This document shows, in pieces, positions 1 to 7,129 of a DNA stretch of 8,978 nt; position 1 is the stretch's first letter, and each line of letters opens with the position of its first letter. A model generated the notes under the pieces. The model had not been told where the DNA came from and made no database searches. It was given only the letters and a program-made list of their open reading frames with translations. The stretch is from JAIPIY01 sp964489785 (GTDB lineage: Bacteria; Patescibacteriota; Minisyncoccia; Phycocordibacterales; UBA1006). A program made the position numbers and the translations under genes. The stretch is from the NCBI GenBank assembly GCA_964489785.1, contig CAZAZY010000024.1, forward strand, positions 1 through 8,978, read 5' to 3'.

Positions 1-2
1 CA

Positions 3-620
3 ATTGGTATCGAAAAATTGAGATTAAAAGAATTATATATGTATGAAGAAGTTACTGAACGGGTGTATAAAAAATTAGGTTCAAAGTTAGATGTTCAATT
101 ACAAAGCCTGGAACTAGGTACCGTACCCCGTGACACCTCTTTAGAAAATAATTCCCTTGATGTGTTTGAAAAAGTATCTAACTGGGTGCATGCATGGTTT
201 ACACCATCTAAAAAAGAATCCATAGAAAATCAATACCTGTATTATCGAGCTCAGTCTATTTTGTCTCGTCGTGTGATCAAAGAATTAAAAACTTTTGCAG
301 ATATTAGTGAACTCTCTCAATCAGGAGTATGTGATGCAAAAATGAATATTTTTGATGAACAGGCCTTATCAACAGTTGTCGACGTTTATTCTGAATTTAA
401 ACAACAATCGATATTAAAAATGAATAATGTTGCAGAATCTCATCCTGATATTATCCATACACTTAATGAACACCTGGCTCAAAAAGGACTATTTAAATTA
501 GAAGAGAGAATCCTAGAAGAATTATTACGAAAAGAAATCATTAGCCCTAAATTAGGTATTCTATTAAAACAAGAATTAGCACAAGAAAATAATGTAGAGC
601 ACCTTACCTTACATTCGTAA
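3..620 (+). CDS. Probable Na+/H+ antiporter (CPA1/NhaP type), C-terminal cytoplasmic part; 5' end outside window
   Basis: The frame is open to the left edge (the first codons read IGIEKL), so this is the end of a longer gene; the TTG at 18 is probably not a start. About 205 residues are visible, hydrophilic and helical, with no membrane segment. The pattern recalls the cytoplasmic tail after the last transmembrane helix of CPA1 cation:proton antiporters: a short IGIEKL-like linker, a middle part with YYRAQSILSRRVIKEL, then an acidic helix pair (HLAQKGLFKLEERILEELL) and a closing KEIISPKLGILLKQEL segment. In that family the membrane part exchanges Na+ for H+ and the tail is regulatory. The transport domain itself is not visible, so the call is inference from tail similarity. 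It ends in TAA, 5 bases before the next ATG, suggesting one transcript with the ATP-grasp gene. An unrelated helical protein remains possible. Confidence 0.5.
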   Translation: MGIEKLRLKELYMYEEVTERVYKKLGSKLDVQLQSLELGTVPRDTSLENNSLDVFEKVSNWVHAWFTPSKKESIENQYLYYRAQSILSRRVIKELKTFADISELSQSGVCDAKMNIFDEQALSTVVDVYSEFKQQSILKMNNVAESHPDIIHTLNEHLAQKGLFKLEERILEELLRKEIISPKLGILLKQELAQENNVEHLTLHS

Positions 621-625
621 TCTAT

Positions 626-1887
626 ATGAAGAAAAAAAATATCATTCTCTATGTTGGCTTAGCAACAAAAGAAGCAATTGAATCATTAAAAAAACGAACA
701 AAAAAAGAGTATCGTTTTATGCTTCTTACCGATTTGCAAACACCAAAAGAAAAAATCAAAAAATACAAATCTTATTTTGATATAGTAGAAATTTGTGATT
801 TAAAATCTTCTGAATCTATCGCTGAAAAAATATTTCCTTATGAAGATGAATTACTGGTTGCAACATGTAGATCAGAAGCAAAAATACCAGAATTTGCACG
901 CGTAGTACCTCATATTCCCTATTTACGCACACCAACATCAGAATCATTACGCTGGTCTGTTAACAAGATTCATATGCGAAAGCGATTTCGATTATATAAT
1001 CCCAAAATTGGACCTAAATATATGATGGTAATGGATCATTCTGACAAGACAATAGAAGCAATAAAAGAAAAAGTGGGATTTCCTTTGGTTGTAAAACCCG
1101 CTGGTTTAGCCCAAAGCTTATTAGTTACTATATGTTATCACGAAGAAGAATTACAAAAATCATTAAAAAAGATATTCCGTGAAGTGGATAAATTACACCA
1201 AGAATACAAAGGAGAGGACATCGAAAAAATACCAAAGGTTCTTGTGGAACAATTTATGGAAGGAGACATGTATTCAATTGATGGATATGTAAATTCTCGA
1301 GGAAAAATATATTTTTGCCCATTAGTTAAAATTAAAACAGGAAGAGATATAGGATTTGATGACTTTTTTGGCTACCAGCAAATTACCCCTGTTAATTTAG
1401 ATGCCAGTCAAATAAAGAAGGCAGAACAGGTTGCCATTGAAGCTACCCATGCTTTGGGATTAAGGAGTACCTCAATTCATATTGAATTCATTAAAACCGC
1501 ACGAGATTGGAAAGTTATTGAAGTTGGTCCACGCATTGGCGGCTTTAGGGATACTCTTTATAATACATCTTATGGTATTCAACATGGACTCAATGATATA
1601 TTAGTACGTATTCCCCAAAAACCCATTATTCCTAAAAAGGTTTTAGGTCACAGTGTCGCCATGAAATTTTTTGCAAAAAAAGAAGGGATTCTTACCTCTA
1701 TTATAGGGATTAAAAAAGCACAAAAATTAGAATCTTTTTATTCAATTGATATTAATAAAAAAGTTGGAGACAAAGCAATCTTTGCAAAAAATGGAGGAAA
1801 AAGTATATTCAATATTATTCTTTTCAATAGAGAAAGATCTCAATTATTGGCGGATATACGTCGATTAGAAAAGATGATTAATATCAC
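626..1887 (+). CDS. ATP-grasp domain protein, 3' end lost in assembly gap
   Basis: About 420 residues are visible before the frame enters the run of N. A pre-ATP-grasp region (residues 1-110, starting KKKNIILYVGLA) precedes an ATP-grasp fold. In it GFPLVVKPAG (151-160) carries the nucleotide-binding lysine K157, KVLVEQFMEGDMYSIDGYV (204-222) holds the adenine-contacting and hinge strand, and IHIEFIK with VIEVGPRIGG (285-306) supplies the acidic Mg-ATP ligands and the NxR-like GPR. The family ligates a carboxylate, activated as acyl-phosphate, to an amine or thiol. The substrate cannot be told here; peptide or amino-acid ligases are typical of such stand-alone forms. The start ATG lies 5 bases after the upstream stop with no Shine-Dalgarno sequence. 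The stop codon is not visible, and the tail (RRLEKMINI) looks close to the natural end. The final codons shown beyond the gap on this strand do not belong to it. Confidence 0.8.
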
Positions 1888-1987
1888 NNNNNNNNNNNNN
1901 NNNNNNNNNNNNNNNNNNNNNNNNNNNNNNNNNNNNNNNNNNNNNNNNNNNNNNNNNNNNNNNNNNNNNNNNNNNNNNNNNNNNNNN
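1888..1987. other. Assembly gap of exactly 100 N
   Basis: This is a run of 100 undetermined bases, the conventional filler length for a scaffold join, so the true distance is unknown. It hides the 3' ends of two convergent genes, the ATP-grasp gene from the left and the membrane-anchored protein from the right, and any terminator between them. Confidence 0.99.
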
Positions 1988-2270
1988 CTTGTGGTTTTGC
2001 AGTGTGTAATGAAATATCAAATATTGATTCAATTTTGTTTACTTCTATCAGGTCAATAACTGAACATGAATCTTGTAGATCGCCACGGACAACAGCTACT
2101 GCCTGTACTGGAAAAGATTCTTGTATTTCAATATCTACTGTTCGTATATATGCCAATGATCTTTCAACATCAACCCGTGGAGCGCGCACCAAAGAAGAAA
2201 TCAAAACAATGCCGATAAAAATAATGGCAATTCCTAATAATGCAACTAAAGCGTATTTCGTATTTGTCAT
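1988..2270 (-). CDS. Membrane-anchored hypothetical protein, C-terminal part lost in gap
   Basis: About 94 residues are visible. The N terminus MTNTKYA is followed by one hydrophobic helix at about residues 7-28 (ALVALLGIAIIFIGIVLISS), then a soluble part rich in beta-type sequence (RTVDIEIQESFPVQAVAVVRGDLQDSC). There is no lipobox cysteine after the helix, so a single-pass anchor with an exported domain is more likely than a lipoprotein. The stretch ESFPVQ..VRGDL.D.C recalls small exported proteins of unknown function that carry a GDLPDGC motif, but the rest of the domain is missing, so no function is assigned. ATG at 2270 is preferred over the upstream GTG at 2285, because the protein then begins just before the membrane helix. 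A TGg-TATACT extended -10-like box ends 15 bases upstream of that ATG. It converges with the ATP-grasp gene. Confidence 0.6.
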
Positions 2271-2334
2271 AATATTTGTAACCACAGTATACCATTTGTA
2301 GGATAAAAAATATACAGGATGATTGAATATTGAT

Positions 2335-2358
2335 CAAATCCTATGTTACACTGTGATT
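2335..2358 (+). promoter_or_regulatory. Candidate extended -10 promoter of the exonuclease gene
   Basis: TACACT (2347-2352) is preceded by TGT (an extended -10) and followed by only 6 bases before the ATG at 2359. A TTGAAT lies 18 bases upstream as a possible -35. The spacing would place transcription start at or next to the initiation codon, implying a leaderless message. The call rests on pattern only. Confidence 0.35.
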
Positions 2359-3075
2359 ATGAATATAATATTTTTTGATACAGAAACGACAGGAAATGAA
2401 TCTCATGACCGATTGTGCCAGATTGCATATAAAAATAATTCTCATACTGTTTCAGAGCTTTTTTTGCCACCTATTCCTATTTCTGTAGAATCTATGGCGG
2501 TACATCATATTACGCAAAAAATGGTTGCCAACAAACCGCTTTTTATAGAAAGTCCTCTATACACAAATATTAAAGAAACATTTGAATCTGATGCATCGAT
2601 ATTAGTGGCACACAATGCACAATTTGATATTGCAATGATTGCAAAAGAAGAGATTCACCCAAAACATGTTATTTGCACATTGCGGGTTGCACGACATTTG
2701 GATGCCGACGGTATTATACCCAGCTACCGATTGCAGTATTTACGATATTATCTAGGTATCGAAATAGAAGCTATTGCCCATGATGCATTGGGTGATGTGC
2801 TGGTTTTAGAACAATTATTTTCACGATTATTAAAAAAGGTACAAGAAAAATATTCGTATTCTGAAGAACAAGCATTACAGTTTATGCAAGAAATATCTGC
2901 ACAACCTTCATTGTTGCACACCATGCCATTTGGAAAACATAAAGACAAAAAAATAAAGGATCTTGCAACAGAAGATCCTGGATATTTGATCTGGTTACTG
3001 AATCAGAAGAAAGAACAGTCTGTCGATGGAGATGAAGATTGGATTTATACTTTGGAATATTATACAAAAAAATAA
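2359..3075 (+). CDS. DnaQ-family 3'-5' exonuclease, ExoX-like, with C-terminal DUF3820-type domain
   Basis: This 238-residue protein starts at the ATG that gives MNIIFFDTETTG; the upstream TTG start would add an unlikely 12 residues. Exo I is FFDTETTG with D7 and E9, Exo II is LVAHNAQFD with D90, and Exo III is HDALGD with H141 and D146. All the acidic metal ligands and the histidine of the DEDDh subgroup are therefore present, and the enzyme should be active. The C terminus (residues 188-216, MPFGKHKDKKIKDLATEDPGYLIWLL) matches the short domain often attached to exodeoxyribonuclease X-like proteins. These enzymes degrade DNA 3' to 5' in repair, recombination or proofreading. The polymerase epsilon subunit is an alternative role, but the DUF3820-type tail favours ExoX. 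The stop codon lies inside the base of the following hairpin. It appears to be transcribed alone. Confidence 0.85.
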   Translation: MNIIFFDTETTGNESHDRLCQIAYKNNSHTVSELFLPPIPISVESMAVHHITQKMVANKPLFIESPLYTNIKETFESDASILVAHNAQFDIAMIAKEEIHPKHVICTLRVARHLDADGIIPSYRLQYLRYYLGIEIEAIAHDALGDVLVLEQLFSRLLKKVQEKYSYSEEQALQFMQEISAQPSLLHTMPFGKHKDKKIKDLATEDPGYLIWLLNQKKEQSVDGDEDWIYTLEYYTKK

Positions 3076-3106
3076 GCTTAACCTGTCAGCGACAGATTAA
3101 GCTTAT
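3062..3106 (-). terminator. Strong hairpin with T-tract on the minus strand; possibly bidirectional
   Basis: Positions 3072-3081 pair with 3097-3106 over 10 bp. After one C-A mismatch, 3083-3087 pair with 3091-3095 around a 3-base loop. On the minus strand the stem is followed directly by TTTTTTG, the form of a Rho-independent terminator, so it mainly stops transcription coming from trpS and the small ORF. On the plus strand it overlaps the exonuclease stop codon and lacks a good T-run. Confidence 0.75.
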
Positions 3107-3123
3107 ATACCAATTCATGAGAT

Positions 3124-3402
3124 TCAGACTCTCGTTGTTCCGTATCTCTTGTAATAGAGCCAAGAAGAACAAGAAGTATGAATCCTGTTTAAAATCCTTC
3201 CCGGAAGTTCACATGTAATGCAACCAATCCAATAAATCAAAAAACATGGTCCAAAAATGAGTTCATGGGATTTTATGAGTTCTTTTGGTCCACGCAATGC
3301 TCGGACAAAAAGAGATTTCATTTTATCCTTCACATAACGAATGCGAAGAACATACACATGGCGAACTAATCCGCCATATACAAAAGAAACTTTTTTCTTC
3401 AT
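3124..3402 (-). CDS. Small hypothetical basic protein
   Basis: This open frame of 92 codons starts at ATG 3402 (MKKKVSFVYGGLV) and ends in TGA. The first half is strongly basic (RIRYVKDKMKSLFVRALRGPKEL). A hydrophobic stretch follows at about residues 48-65 (LIFGPCFLIYWIGCITCE) and could be a membrane segment; four cysteines lie in the second half. I do not recognise a family. In favour of a real gene: it lies downstream of trpS on the same strand, nothing else occupies the region, and a minus-strand terminator follows the stop by 18 bases. Against it: there is no Shine-Dalgarno sequence, no recognisable domain, and the stretch could be an untranslated trpS 3' region. An in-frame ATG at 3435 would add 11 residues. 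Confidence 0.35.
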   Translation of the reverse strand: MKKKVSFVYGGLVRHVYVLRIRYVKDKMKSLFVRALRGPKELIKSHELIFGPCFLIYWIGCITCELPGRILNRIHTSCSSWLYYKRYGTTRV

Positions 3403-3411
3403 GAGAGATGA

Positions 3412-3482
3412 GGTTAAAAAATGATTAAAGGGCAAAGTTATTTTTACAATAACACATTTTATTATTTAACGCAATACCCTTT
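3412..3482 (-). terminator. Weak candidate terminator after trpS
   Basis: On the minus strand AAAGGG (3482-3477) can pair with CCCTTT (3432-3427) across a long loop of about 44 bases that contains a smaller AATAA/TTATT pairing. A T-run (3416-3421) follows. The stem is short and the loop is long, so this may only attenuate transcription into the small ORF. Confidence 0.2.
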
Positions 3483-3490
3483 CGTTACCC

Positions 3491-4459
3491 TTATTCTAAC
3501 CCAACTAATTTCCGCACGCGAGACATTTTTTCTTGGGCAATATATCTTGCCTTTTCCCCACCCTGTTTCAGAATTTTTTCTACCAAATCAGGATTGTTTT
3601 CATAATATGCTCGGCGTTCTCGCATCGGCGCAACCATTTCCAAAATAGCTTCTAATAGCATTTTCTTTGCATCACCATATCCCAGACCACCAGTCTCTAA
3701 TTGAGTTTTCATTTCAGCTGATTTTTCTGGAACCACCAATTTATATAATTGATAGACAATCACATCATCAGGATTTTTTGGATCTTCGGGATTTTTACTG
3801 TCAGTTACAATACTCATGACAGCTTTTTTAATTTCTGCATCAGTACCAAATAATGGAATAATATTTCCATATGATTTTGACATTTTTTGTCCATCCGTTC
3901 CAGGAACAATGGCTACGTCTTTGACTATTTTTTCTTCTGGTTCAATAAAAGTCTCCCCATACAAACCATTAAATTTTCGTGCAATTTCTCGAGCCATTTC
4001 AACATGCTGTCTTTGATCTTCACCCACAGGAACCACAGGCACATCGTACAATAAAATATCTGCAGACATGAGAATTGGATAATCAAAAAGACCAACAGAT
4101 GCTTCGATTCCCTTTTCTGTTTTATCTTTGAATGCATGCGCCCGAGAAAGCCACGGAATAGTAACCAAACAATTAAAAATCCATGTTAATTCGGTATGTT
4201 CAGGTACATCCGATTGTTTAAACAAAATCACTTTTTCTGGATCCAATCCAATACCCAAAAAATCCAAGACAACATTTTTCGTATTGTCTTGTAATTGTTT
4301 TCCGTTTGCAACCGTGGTCAATGCATGATAATTCACAACCATAGCAAAAACCTCATACGATTCTTGTGAATCAACCAGCTGTTTCATCATGCCAAAATAA
4401 TTCCCAATATGAGGAGCTCCTGTTGGCTGAATGCCGGATAACATGCGTTTTTTATTCAT
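3491..4459 (-). CDS. trpS: Tryptophan-tRNA ligase
   Basis: This 322-residue class I aminoacyl-tRNA synthetase is of the usual length for bacterial TrpRS. It charges tRNA-Trp with tryptophan using ATP in the cytoplasm. The N terminus MNKKRMLSGIQPTG is typical; PHIGNY (16-21) is the HIGH-motif equivalent, GLFDYPILMSADILLYD (about 123-139) lines the tryptophan pocket, GEDQ (146-149) follows, and KMSKS (192-196) is intact. ATG 4459 is chosen because the upstream GTG at 4474 adds five residues not seen in the family. TATACT lies only 6 bases before this ATG, with no Shine-Dalgarno sequence, suggesting a leaderless message. It diverges from dnaB. It ends in TAA, and a strong minus-strand terminator lies about 385 bases downstream, after a small ORF. 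Confidence 0.96.
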   Translation of the reverse strand: MNKKRMLSGIQPTGAPHIGNYFGMMKQLVDSQESYEVFAMVVNYHALTTVANGKQLQDNTKNVVLDFLGIGLDPEKVILFKQSDVPEHTELTWIFNCLVTIPWLSRAHAFKDKTEKGIEASVGLFDYPILMSADILLYDVPVVPVGEDQRQHVEMAREIARKFNGLYGETFIEPEEKIVKDVAIVPGTDGQKMSKSYGNIIPLFGTDAEIKKAVMSIVTDSKNPEDPKNPDDVIVYQLYKLVVPEKSAEMKTQLETGGLGYGDAKKMLLEAILEMVAPMRERRAYYENNPDLVEKILKQGGEKARYIAQEKMSRVRKLVGLE

Positions 4460-4478
4460 GGATATAGTATACACAAAT

Positions 4479-4507
4479 TTTATGTATAAAAAAACCCTCT
4501 ATATAAA
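4479..4507 (+). promoter_or_regulatory. Candidate upstream promoter for dnaB
   Basis: TTTATG (4479-4484) and TATAAA (4502-4507) are separated by 17 bases in the short divergent region between trpS and dnaB. Transcription from here would include the first in-frame ATG at 4528. A second candidate lies just before the preferred start (4569-4577). Confidence 0.3.
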
Positions 4508-4568
4508 CATATCCACACAATACACACATGGTTATGCAAAACATCAATTTCTCCATACGGACCAAAGA

Positions 4569-4584
4569 TGCTACAATGCAATAC
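4569..4584 (+). promoter_or_regulatory. Extended -10-like box 7 bases before the preferred dnaB start
   Basis: TGC-TACAAT (4569-4577) has the TGn extension of extended -10 promoters and lies 7 bases before ATG 4585. It repeats the arrangement seen before the exonuclease gene and supports a leaderless start there. There is no clear -35, which extended -10 promoters do not need. Confidence 0.3.
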
Positions 4585-5970
4585 ATGAAAAAATCAATGG
4601 AATCACTACGTGTACCACCACATAGCCTGGAAGCCGAGCAGGCATTGTTAGGTAGCCTTATGATGCGTCCACAATCATTGCACGAGGTGGTTGATTTTGT
4701 ATCGGCGGATTACTTTTATGCTGACAAACACCGTGTATTATTTAAAACAATTGTTGAATTACATTCAAAAGGAGAACCTATCGATTTGGTTTCGGTAACC
4801 ACAAAATTAAAAGAAAGAAAAGAAACTGACCGCGCTGGTGGTATGCCGTATATCACAGAAATTGTACGGACTGTTCCATCAACTACTAATGTAGAATATT
4901 ATGCTGAAATTGTTGCAGAGAAAGCGACTCTTCGGGGACTAATCGAAGCGGGTGATTTGATTGCAGAAATGGGATATCGTGAATCCAGTGAAATAGAAGA
5001 AGTTTTAGACGAAGCAGAAAAAACAGTTCACGCTATTACCTCTTCTCAAAAAAGTCAAAAATTTGTTGGTATCAAAGAGATTCTTCCTGATGTATGGAAT
5101 ACAATTGAAAATTTACATGAATCCAGTGATGAATTGCGAGGTATTCCAACAGGTTTTACTTCATTGGATAATAAATTAGCCGGTTTTCAAAAATCAGATT
5201 TAATTATTTTGGCGGCGCGTCCATCTATGGGAAAGACTTCGCTCGCTTTGGATATCGCACGTCAGACTGCAATAAAACACAATATTCCTGTTGGAATTTT
5301 CTCATTGGAAATGAGTTCACAACAATTGGTTGATCGTATGGTTGCATCGGAATCTCGGGTTGATGCCTGGAAATTGCGTACGGGTAAAAAATTAACCGAG
5401 GATGAATTTGTGAAGATTCGAGATGCAATGGACAGATTATCAAAAGCACCTATTTATATTGATGATCAACCAGGGCAAACTATTTTGAAAATGCGATCAA
5501 CGGCACGAAGATTGAAAAGCGAATATGGTTTAGGGTTATTGATTGTCGATTACCTTCAGTTGATTACCACAACAAAAAATTATGATTCTATGGTAAACCA
5601 AGTTACGGAAATTTCTCGATCCTTGAAATCTATTGCCCGAGAATTAAAGGTGCCTGTATTAGCATTGTCACAGCTGTCACGTGCAGTTGAATCTCGTGGT
5701 GGAAAACCCCGATTATCCGACCTACGTGATTCAGGATCTATCGAACAAGATGCCGACGTGGTTATGTTCATTCACCGTGAAGATAAATACAAAGAAAATT
5801 CTGACCGACCAAACATTGCAGAAATTCTTATTGAGAAACATCGAAATGGTCCAACCGGTATGGCAGAATTATATTTTGATGCTGACAAAATTACGTTTAT
5901 GAATATTGAGAATAGCGATTTCGCAGGAATAGAAAACGCTTCTCGACCCAATGCAGATCCATTTTTCTAG
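4585..5970 (+). CDS. dnaB: Replicative DNA helicase DnaB
   Basis: This is the hexameric 5'-3' helicase that unwinds the replication fork and recruits primase; 461 residues from ATG 4585, the normal family size. The N-terminal domain starts with MESLRVPPHSLEAEQALLGSLM. The RecA-like ATPase domain holds Walker A AARPSMGKTS (residues 210-219, K217), SLEMSSQQLVDRM (about 240-252), Walker B LLIVDYLQL with D322, and the SQLSRAVESR...LSDLRDSGSIEQDAD stretch characteristic of DnaB, including the arginine-finger region near HRED. No intein interrupts it. In-frame ATGs at 4528 and 4534 would add up to 19 residues before the usual start; a TGC-TACAAT box 7 bases before 4585 and family length favour 4585, but 4597 is also possible. 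It ends in TAG, 3 bases before recR, so the two are probably co-transcribed. Confidence 0.95.
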   Translation: MKKSMESLRVPPHSLEAEQALLGSLMMRPQSLHEVVDFVSADYFYADKHRVLFKTIVELHSKGEPIDLVSVTTKLKERKETDRAGGMPYITEIVRTVPSTTNVEYYAEIVAEKATLRGLIEAGDLIAEMGYRESSEIEEVLDEAEKTVHAITSSQKSQKFVGIKEILPDVWNTIENLHESSDELRGIPTGFTSLDNKLAGFQKSDLIILAARPSMGKTSLALDIARQTAIKHNIPVGIFSLEMSSQQLVDRMVASESRVDAWKLRTGKKLTEDEFVKIRDAMDRLSKAPIYIDDQPGQTILKMRSTARRLKSEYGLGLLIVDYLQLITTTKNYDSMVNQVTEISRSLKSIARELKVPVLALSQLSRAVESRGGKPRLSDLRDSGSIEQDADVVMFIHREDKYKENSDRPNIAEILIEKHRNGPTGMAELYFDADKITFMNIENSDFAGIENASRPNADPFF

Positions 5971-5973
5971 CCT

Positions 5974-6588
5974 ATGCAAGACCCTCTTGAAAAATTAACA
6001 AATCTTTTTTTGCAATTTCCCGGTATTGGTAAACGCCAAGCCCGTCGTTTTGTGCATCATTTATTGATTCAGGGGCCTGAAAAAACAAAAGTCTTGGCTG
6101 ATACATTGCAAACAATTCATCAACACACGATACAGTGCACCATGTGTTACAAATACACCACCGAACACACCAATAGATTATGTATGTTGTGCAACCTGGT
6201 AAAAAATCCAGAACAATTAATGATTGTTGAAAAAGATGTCGATATCGATTCTTTTGCACGTAGCAGTATTTATAAAGGATACTATTTTGTATTTGGTGGA
6301 TTGGTTCCTATTTTGGATGCAAAATATGCAGAACGAGTTCGATTCGAAGAATTAAAAAAACGCATTCTATCCCAATCAGACACATTAAAAGAAATCATTT
6401 TTGCATTTTCTATTAACAACGAAGGCGAACACACTGCACATATTATCAAAGAAAAAATGCAATCATACCTGCCAGAACATATTACCCTAACCACACTGGG
6501 GCGTGGACTATCAACAGGAAGCGAAATGGAATATGCTGATCCGGATACATTGGCACATGCATTGGATAGTAGAAATCCTGTACAATAA
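5974..6588 (+). CDS. recR: Recombination mediator protein RecR
   Basis: This 204-residue protein is close to the usual 200. RecR works with RecO (and RecF) to load RecA onto SSB-coated single-stranded DNA during gap repair. A helix-hairpin-helix element FPGIGKRQARRF (15-26) binds DNA. A C4 zinc finger uses Cys 55, 58, 70 and 73 (CTMC...CMLC). A Toprim domain begins at LMIVEKDVDIDSF (82-94), and the C-terminal GRGLSTGSEMEYADPDTLAHAL is a RecR signature. The start ATG lies 3 bases after the dnaB stop with no Shine-Dalgarno sequence, so translational coupling is likely. The dnaB-recR pairing puts fork helicase and gap repair in one transcript, which ends at the hairpin 9 bases downstream. No recO or recF is in the window. 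Confidence 0.96.
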   Translation: MQDPLEKLTNLFLQFPGIGKRQARRFVHHLLIQGPEKTKVLADTLQTIHQHTIQCTMCYKYTTEHTNRLCMLCNLVKNPEQLMIVEKDVDIDSFARSSIYKGYYFVFGGLVPILDAKYAERVRFEELKKRILSQSDTLKEIIFAFSINNEGEHTAHIIKEKMQSYLPEHITLTTLGRGLSTGSEMEYADPDTLAHALDSRNPVQ

Positions 6589-6596
6589 TCATAAAA

Positions 6597-6625
6597 TAAA
6601 AAAGACCCCACTGGGGTCTTTTTTA
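6597..6625. terminator. Bidirectional Rho-independent terminator between recR and rplU
   Basis: A perfect inverted repeat, A6-GACCCC / GGGGTC-T6, surrounds a 3-base loop. The A-run on one side and the T-run on the other make it a terminator in both directions. It closes the dnaB-recR transcript (+) and the rplU transcript (-), whose stop codons lie about 10 bases away on either side. Confidence 0.93.
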
Positions 6626-6634
6626 TTTCTGAGA

Positions 6635-7024
6635 TTAAACTTTTTTGATAGACACTTCGGTAAAAGGTTGTCGATGTCCGTTTTTCTTGTGGTATCGGCT
6701 TTTCGCTTTGTATCGAACAACAAGAATTTTTTTAGCTCGTCCAGCGCCAGTAGTTACAGAAGCTTCTACTTTTGCACCATCGATATACGGAGTACCCAAT
6801 GTAGTTTTCTTTCCATCGTGCATCAAAAGAACTTTGTCAAAAGTAATAGTATCATTATCTGAAACTACCATTTTTTCGATTCGCAATGCAGATCCTTCGG
6901 TAATTAAATATTGCTTTCCACCTGTTTCAATCACTGCAAAAGAGTCTCCTGTAGAAACTACTTTTTTCTTTGTTGCAACCTTTTTTGGTGCAACTTTTGT
7001 TGTTGTTTTCTTTGCTGTTGCCAT
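6635..7024 (-). CDS. rplU: Large ribosomal subunit protein bL21
   Basis: This 129-residue protein binds 23S rRNA in the large ribosomal subunit. It has a Lys/Thr/Ala-rich N-terminal extension (about residues 1-26, ATAKKTTTKVAPKK) and then the L21 core: FAVIETGGKQYLITEG (29-44), a central FDKVLL strand, and the signature YKAKSRYHKKNGHRQPFTEV near the end. The extension is basic and probably disordered, perhaps a lineage-specific rRNA contact. ATG 7024 is preferred to the GTG at 7099 and the ATG at 7033, because the core and extension begin there and a -10-like box lies just upstream. The usual partner rpmA (bL27) does not follow; the gene ends at the terminator shared with recR, so it appears to be monocistronic. 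Confidence 0.95.
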   Translation of the reverse strand: MATAKKTTTKVAPKKVATKKKVVSTGDSFAVIETGGKQYLITEGSALRIEKMVVSDNDTITFDKVLLMHDGKKTTLGTPYIDGAKVEASVTTGAGRAKKILVVRYKAKSRYHKKNGHRQPFTEVSIKKV

Positions 7025-7033
7025 AATGGGCAT

Positions 7034-7062
7034 ATAATATACTGAATTCAATAAAAAAGCAA
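7034..7062 (-). promoter_or_regulatory. Candidate rplU promoter with very short leader
   Basis: On the minus strand TTGCTT (7062-7057) and TATTAT (7039-7034) are separated by 17 bases, and 9 bases separate the -10 box from ATG 7024. The -35 overlaps the T-run of the terminator upstream, so the end of the retroelement transcript and the start of rplU are packed together. Confidence 0.4.
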
Positions 7063-7084
7063 GGGGGCGTGCCAGTCGACACGC
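7052..7084 (-). terminator. Probable terminator of the reverse-transcriptase transcript
   Basis: On the minus strand GCGTGTC and GGCACGC form a 7-bp stem (one G-T pair) around a GACT loop (7084-7067). CCCCTTGC follows, then six T (7058-7053). It lies about 46 bases after the RT stop and would separate the retroelement from rplU. The distance from stem to T-run is slightly long. Confidence 0.5.
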
Positions 7085-7129
7085 TGTTATGGTGGACAAT
7101 AATCAATCTGATAATACTATATCATTATC

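Noticed and set aside
2002..2301. Plus-strand 99-codon ORF
   Set aside because: It is a shadow of the minus-strand membrane-anchored protein, whose helix and GDL segment are more protein-like.
4509..4517. ATATCCACA as a DnaA box upstream of dnaB
   Set aside because: It is a single 8-of-9 match in AT-rich DNA with no cluster, so an origin or DnaA control cannot be supported.
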